Origin: an uncultured Lachnospiraceae bacterium
Lineage (GTDB): Bacteria; Bacillota; Clostridia; Lachnospirales; Lachnospiraceae
Assembly (NCBI GenBank): GCA_902476265.1
Contig: CABSCP010000049.1
Coordinates: 1 to 32,383 of the forward strand
Length of the DNA: 32,383 nt
Direction: 5' to 3'
The notes beneath the pieces are model-generated. The model was not told where the DNA came from. It saw only the letters and a list, made by a program, of their open reading frames with translations, and did no database searches. This document shows positions 29,039 through 32,383 of the stretch, in pieces; the stretch's first letter is position 1; the number at the start of each line of letters is the position of its first letter. The translations under genes were made by a program, and so were the position numbers.

Positions 29039-30418
29039 ATGAATCAAACGAAGCTTCCCAACGTGATTTATATTCTCGCCGATGATATGGGCTACGGCGA
29101 CTTCGGTATTTTCGGTGACGGCAGCGCGCAGACGCCCCATTTGGACCAGCTTGTCCGTCAGGGATGCGCCCTCTCCCGCTGCTATGCCGCTTCTCCCGTC
29201 TGTGCCCCTGCCCGGGCGTCGATTTTTACAGGCCGCTATCCCCACCGGACAGGCGCCGTGGATACCTACGAAGCCATCGGCGGTGACCGCATGGCCCTCT
29301 CCGAAACCACGCTGGCGGATGTTTTTCATCAGAACGGATACCGTACCGGCATGACCGGCAAATGGCATCTGGGACTGATCGGTCAGGAATATCATCCCTG
29401 CCGGAGAGGCTTTGACTCCTTTGTGGGCTTTCGGGGCGGCTGGAGCGACTACTATCAGTACAAGCTTGACAGAAACGGCCGTCTTGCTCCTTCAGACGGC
29501 ACTTATCTGACCCATGTGATCACAGACGAATCCGTTCGTTTCATCCGTGAAAATGCCGAAAATCCTTTTTTTCTGCATGTGGCTTATAATGCGCCCCATT
29601 TTCCCTTCCAGTGCCCGGAAGAATACACAGCGCCTTTTCGGGACCGTTTCAATCCTACCCTCGCCACCCTTTACGGCATGATCGCATGCATGGATGAAGG
29701 GATCGGGAAAATCATGGATGCGCTGGAGGAAACAGGGCTTTCTCAAAACACCATCGTGATATTTGTCAGCGACAACGGCCCTCAGCTGTATGGGGAAACC
29801 AACCGCTATAACTGTTATCTCCGCGGGGAAAAAGGCATGGCCTACGAAGGCGGCATCCGTGTCCCGGCAGTGATACGATGGCCGGGCAGACTCGCACCCG
29901 ACAGCCGCCACCACGGATTTTTCCATGGTGTGGACTGGTTCCCCACCCTGCTGGAGGCCTGCGGCCTTCCGGTTCCCGAAGGACTCTCCCTGGACGGAAA
30001 GAGCCGCCTTCCGGAATTGCTGAATCAGACCGGCCTTTCCGCCGAACCCTATTTCTGGCAATGGAACCGTTTCACTCCTGTTTCCAAATGCAATGCGGCG
30101 GTCAAATGCGGAAAATGGAAGCTGGTATGGCCGCAAATTGATGAGGCCATGCAGGTGCCTCCCTATGTAGTCGAATTGGATGAACACATAAAAAAGGCGG
30201 AAACGCTCCCTGACGTTTTGCATCCTTTTGACGATTCCTTCCGGATCCTGCCGGATCCCCATCCCGCACAGCTTTACAATCTGGAGGATGACCCCTTTGA
30301 AAAACATGATCTTTCTGCACAGTATCCCGATATCGTCCGTTCTCTTACGCTGGCCTTTGAAAAGTGGTACAAAGATGTGATGCAGGACTACCGCTTTGCC
30401 GTCTCCGGCAGCCGATAA
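29039..30418 (+). CDS. Type I (formylglycine) sulfatase
   Basis: This 459-residue alkaline-phosphatase-fold enzyme hydrolyses sulfate esters. The maturation site CAPAR (Cys55 to Arg59) marks a Cys-type sulfatase whose cysteine must become formylglycine; in anaerobes a radical-SAM maturase does this, and none is in the window. Calcium ligands are Asp15, Asp16, Asp245 and Asn246, and other active-site residues are Lys108, His110 (GKWHLG), His187 and Lys265. There is no signal peptide, so it acts in the cytoplasm like the mannosidase. AGGAGG precedes the ATG. It is divergent from the regulator and convergent, 14 bases apart, with the cyclase gene. The sulfated sugar it attacks is unknown. Confidence 0.94.
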   Translation: MNQTKLPNVIYILADDMGYGDFGIFGDGSAQTPHLDQLVRQGCALSRCYAASPVCAPARASIFTGRYPHRTGAVDTYEAIGGDRMALSETTLADVFHQNGYRTGMTGKWHLGLIGQEYHPCRRGFDSFVGFRGGWSDYYQYKLDRNGRLAPSDGTYLTHVITDESVRFIRENAENPFFLHVAYNAPHFPFQCPEEYTAPFRDRFNPTLATLYGMIACMDEGIGKIMDALEETGLSQNTIVIFVSDNGPQLYGETNRYNCYLRGEKGMAYEGGIRVPAVIRWPGRLAPDSRHHGFFHGVDWFPTLLEACGLPVPEGLSLDGKSRLPELLNQTGLSAEPYFWQWNRFTPVSKCNAAVKCGKWKLVWPQIDEAMQVPPYVVELDEHIKKAETLPDVLHPFDDSFRILPDPHPAQLYNLEDDPFEKHDLSAQYPDIVRSLTLAFEKWYKDVMQDYRFAVSGSR

Positions 30419-30432
30419 TTTTTATCCTTTTT

Positions 30433-32124
30433 CTATTCTTCAGGGGGAAAACCGTCTTCGGCGTGTTTTTCCCCACTGTCCTTTCTGGAAAGCAGGGATC
30501 TTTTCTTTTCCGCATACATGCGCTCATCCGCACTCTGATACAGTAATTCCACCACCGCTTCTCTGTCACAGTCGACATTATCCGATATTCCGCAGGCCAT
30601 GGACAAAGAAAGATTATGGGACAAATTGTATTCCTTTATCCGTTCCACAAGACGACTGCGCAGTTCTTTTTCCCCTTTCCTGCAATCGACCAGCAAAACG
30701 GCAAACTCATCTCCGCCTGTACGGAATATCTCTCCGCTGCTCAGAAAAGCCTGCTGCAGGCACTTCGCGCCGCCCTTTATGATTTCATCCCCTGCCATAT
30801 GCCCTTTTGTATCATTTATGTATTTCAGGCCATTCACATCGGCAACTATAAGGCGGATCTTTTTCTGCCGCATATCGCAACAGGATTTCAGCTTCTTTTC
30901 AAAAGCCGCGCGGTTTCCGCATCCGGTCATTACATCTACAAACGCCAGCGATCTGTAAACCGCATTTTTCGCCCGTTCTTCTTCCATGTGAAGCACTTTC
31001 CGCATGGACAGCGCTGCTAACACCCCTGAGTAAAAGAGAATCCCAATCCGGATCAGCAGACTGTAATATTTCTGAATCCTGTAAAAATCCACAAGTGCCA
31101 GCGCAGCGCACCCGAGAAAAATGAGACTCCCCGCCAAAATACCTTTTGCATAAACGGACCTTTTTCCCCGGTACTCCTCATACATATAGTATATCATACA
31201 AAAAATAGCGCCGACAATCAGTATATGCGTGCATAGAAGCATCTTGTAATAGTCCAGACCCAGCGCTACATGAAGCAGGTTCTGGACCAGGAAATTTCCA
31301 ATCAGAAGATATCTGGAAACCAGGATTCCCGTGTATTTTCTCCCGGCGATTATTTCCACAAAAGAAAGCATCGGAAGAGGAAGGAGCATAAAGCAAAGGA
31401 AGGATAAGGTAAAAAGGATCTCCGCCTTCCCGAACACCAGCTGCAGCACCGGTCCATCCGTCAGAATCCACAGACTGATAATAATAATGAAGAGTCCCGT
31501 GTGCAGTAAAAGTTCTCCCACCCCTTCTTTCTGTTTATAAAGAATGATCAGCGAAACCGCGGTCATCACAAAACCAAAGCTGAACATGATGACGGAAAAC
31601 AGCATGACTCCAGCAAATTTCCGAATTATTTCTGTCAGGATTCCCCCTTCGCTTCCTATCTTTACCGGCTGAAAAATAATTTTATTTCCGATTCCGCCCT
31701 CCAGCCGAACCTCCAGCCGGTGTCTGCCGGGTTTATTTCCCAATGACATCACACAGTAAATATCCGGCAAAGCCTGTCCCCAGCGCATGGGTTCATTTCC
31801 GAAATGATAGATCTTTTCTCCGTCCAAAAAGACGTTTACTCTCTGACGGTGATTTTCAAAAAACAACATTTTTTCACGGCTTCCCATAGCCGGCAGATCA
31901 TAATAGAATGCCTGGCTGCTGCCTTCCATTGAAAAAGGGAGCGTAATCTCCACCTTTCTGCCATTCTCCATATAATACCAGCCCTGATCCAATCGCTGTG
32001 AATCAGAAAGCAAAAGCCTTGAATTTTCAAGTTTCGATGACAGCGCCAGACTTCCCAGCATAAGAGCCGATACTATGATCATGAAAATGCATATCCGCTT
32101 ATAAATTCTGGCTTCTCCCCTCAT
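30433..32124 (-). CDS. 7TM-DISM-like membrane diguanylate cyclase
   Basis: This 563-residue protein has an N-terminal membrane helix (about 10-29), an extracellular beta-rich region (about 35-160), a block of about seven to eight membrane helices (170-375) and a C-terminal GGDEF domain. The linker DVMTGCGNR leads into it and GGDEF is intact at 470-474. This resembles 7TMR-DISM receptors that sense extracellular, often carbohydrate-related, ligands and signal through cyclic di-GMP. The I-site RxxD is absent. The frame opens 16 codons earlier at a GTG, but that lies within about 10 bases of the predicted transcription start, whereas AAGGAAGG precedes the ATG at 32124. Confidence 0.88.
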   Translation of the reverse strand: MRGEARIYKRICIFMIIVSALMLGSLALSSKLENSRLLLSDSQRLDQGWYYMENGRKVEITLPFSMEGSSQAFYYDLPAMGSREKMLFFENHRQRVNVFLDGEKIYHFGNEPMRWGQALPDIYCVMSLGNKPGRHRLEVRLEGGIGNKIIFQPVKIGSEGGILTEIIRKFAGVMLFSVIMFSFGFVMTAVSLIILYKQKEGVGELLLHTGLFIIIISLWILTDGPVLQLVFGKAEILFTLSFLCFMLLPLPMLSFVEIIAGRKYTGILVSRYLLIGNFLVQNLLHVALGLDYYKMLLCTHILIVGAIFCMIYYMYEEYRGKRSVYAKGILAGSLIFLGCAALALVDFYRIQKYYSLLIRIGILFYSGVLAALSMRKVLHMEEERAKNAVYRSLAFVDVMTGCGNRAAFEKKLKSCCDMRQKKIRLIVADVNGLKYINDTKGHMAGDEIIKGGAKCLQQAFLSSGEIFRTGGDEFAVLLVDCRKGEKELRSRLVERIKEYNLSHNLSLSMACGISDNVDCDREAVVELLYQSADERMYAEKKRSLLSRKDSGEKHAEDGFPPEE

Positions 32125-32186
32125 AAAATACCGTTCCTTCCTTGCGCCCCATCCGTTTGTTAACTTTTTCACATTTTTTAGTTCTT

Positions 32187-32215
32187 ATCGTATTTCATAA
32201 AAAGCGCTCTGTCAA
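32187..32215 (-). promoter_or_regulatory. Promoter of the 7TM diguanylate cyclase gene
   Basis: TTGACA (32210-32215), a 17-base spacer and TACGAT (32187-32192) on the minus strand. To its right (32216-32383) the sequence is AT-rich with no gene. A lone TATAAT on the plus strand near 32322 could belong to a gene beyond the edge, but it has no fitting -35. Confidence 0.7.
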
Positions 32216-32383
32216 CCCATGTGTTATAAAAAGTACACTTTATGGTTATTTTTGTTGATTCATGTGAACTTTTAAAATTTTTTGAATTTTTTTCAAAAAA
32301 AGCTTGCAAAATCTAAATGCTTATAATACCTGTCTTTCGGAATAAAAATTAAAAAGTAGTGCTAAGCCACAAATCAGAACCTG

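Noticed and set aside
29492..30307. Minus-strand open frame of 271 codons
   Set aside because: Antisense shadow of the sulfatase gene; no ribosome site.
30442..30473. GGGGAAAA/TTTTCCCC hairpin as the sulfatase terminator
   Set aside because: It lies within the coding end of the convergent cyclase gene and has no T run after it on the plus strand; it may be chance.
1..32383. CRISPR array, complete prophage, riboswitch or toxin-antitoxin pair
   Set aside because: I looked for regularly spaced repeats, phage structural genes, known aptamer motifs and paired small toxin genes and saw none that I could support.

Overview
The window looks like the chromosome of an anaerobic gut Firmicute, most likely a Lachnospiraceae member. 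The grounds are strong AGGAGG-type ribosome sites, a CIRCE heat-shock operator, a two-subunit Fe-S fumarate hydratase, an Lpl/Ytc-type sugar transporter lacking its own ATPase, a CD3324-family protein and a Cys-type sulfatase. The genus is inference. Nearly everything is on the minus strand; the exceptions are a GDPD gene, a tiny ribbon-helix-helix gene and a sulfatase.

Left chromosome (1-4830). The left edge carries two tandem minus-strand promoters that would drive something outside the window, possibly an rRNA operon. Then come tRNA-Ser(GCU), a VOC protein-fumA-fumB-plsC cluster, a divergent membrane-anchored GDPD phosphodiesterase, and hsp20. The hsp20 promoter has its -35 box inside a CIRCE operator.

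Integrated element (4831-11818). A perfect 19-bp direct repeat (4831-4849 and 11800-11818) brackets about 7 kb. Inside are a Tn916-type tyrosine integrase next to the left repeat, a divergent 49-aa ribbon-helix-helix protein, a small membrane protein, a DinG/XPD-like Fe-S helicase, a decayed reading frame, and a two-gene cargo unit (secreted protein plus lipoprotein) that I do not recognise. The 19-bp core is the right arm of CIRCE plus part of the hsp20 -35 box. The element therefore appears to have integrated into a heat-shock operator and rebuilt that operator on the hsp20 side, leaving an orphan half-operator at the far end. TTACACC-like sites near both ends and a 13-bp motif shared by the integrase promoter and the right end look like recombination and regulatory sites. 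This is the most unusual part of the window.

Middle chromosome (11857-20733). A CACHE-PAS-GGDEF diguanylate cyclase, a GNAT acetyltransferase, a CD3324-family protein, a DUF362/ferredoxin protein, a membrane-bound XRE regulator, and a housekeeping operon tatD-rsmA-HAD phosphatase-vWA protein.

Right chromosome (20735-32383). This is a glycan-use locus: two sugar permeases, a solute-binding lipoprotein, a GH38 alpha-mannosidase, a GntR/LacI-type regulator and a divergent sulfatase. Two copies of one AT-rich palindrome, at the transporter promoter and at the sulfatase promoter, suggest that the regulator controls both units. I infer a sulfated or mannose-containing host glycan as substrate. The window ends with a second, 7TM-type diguanylate cyclase.
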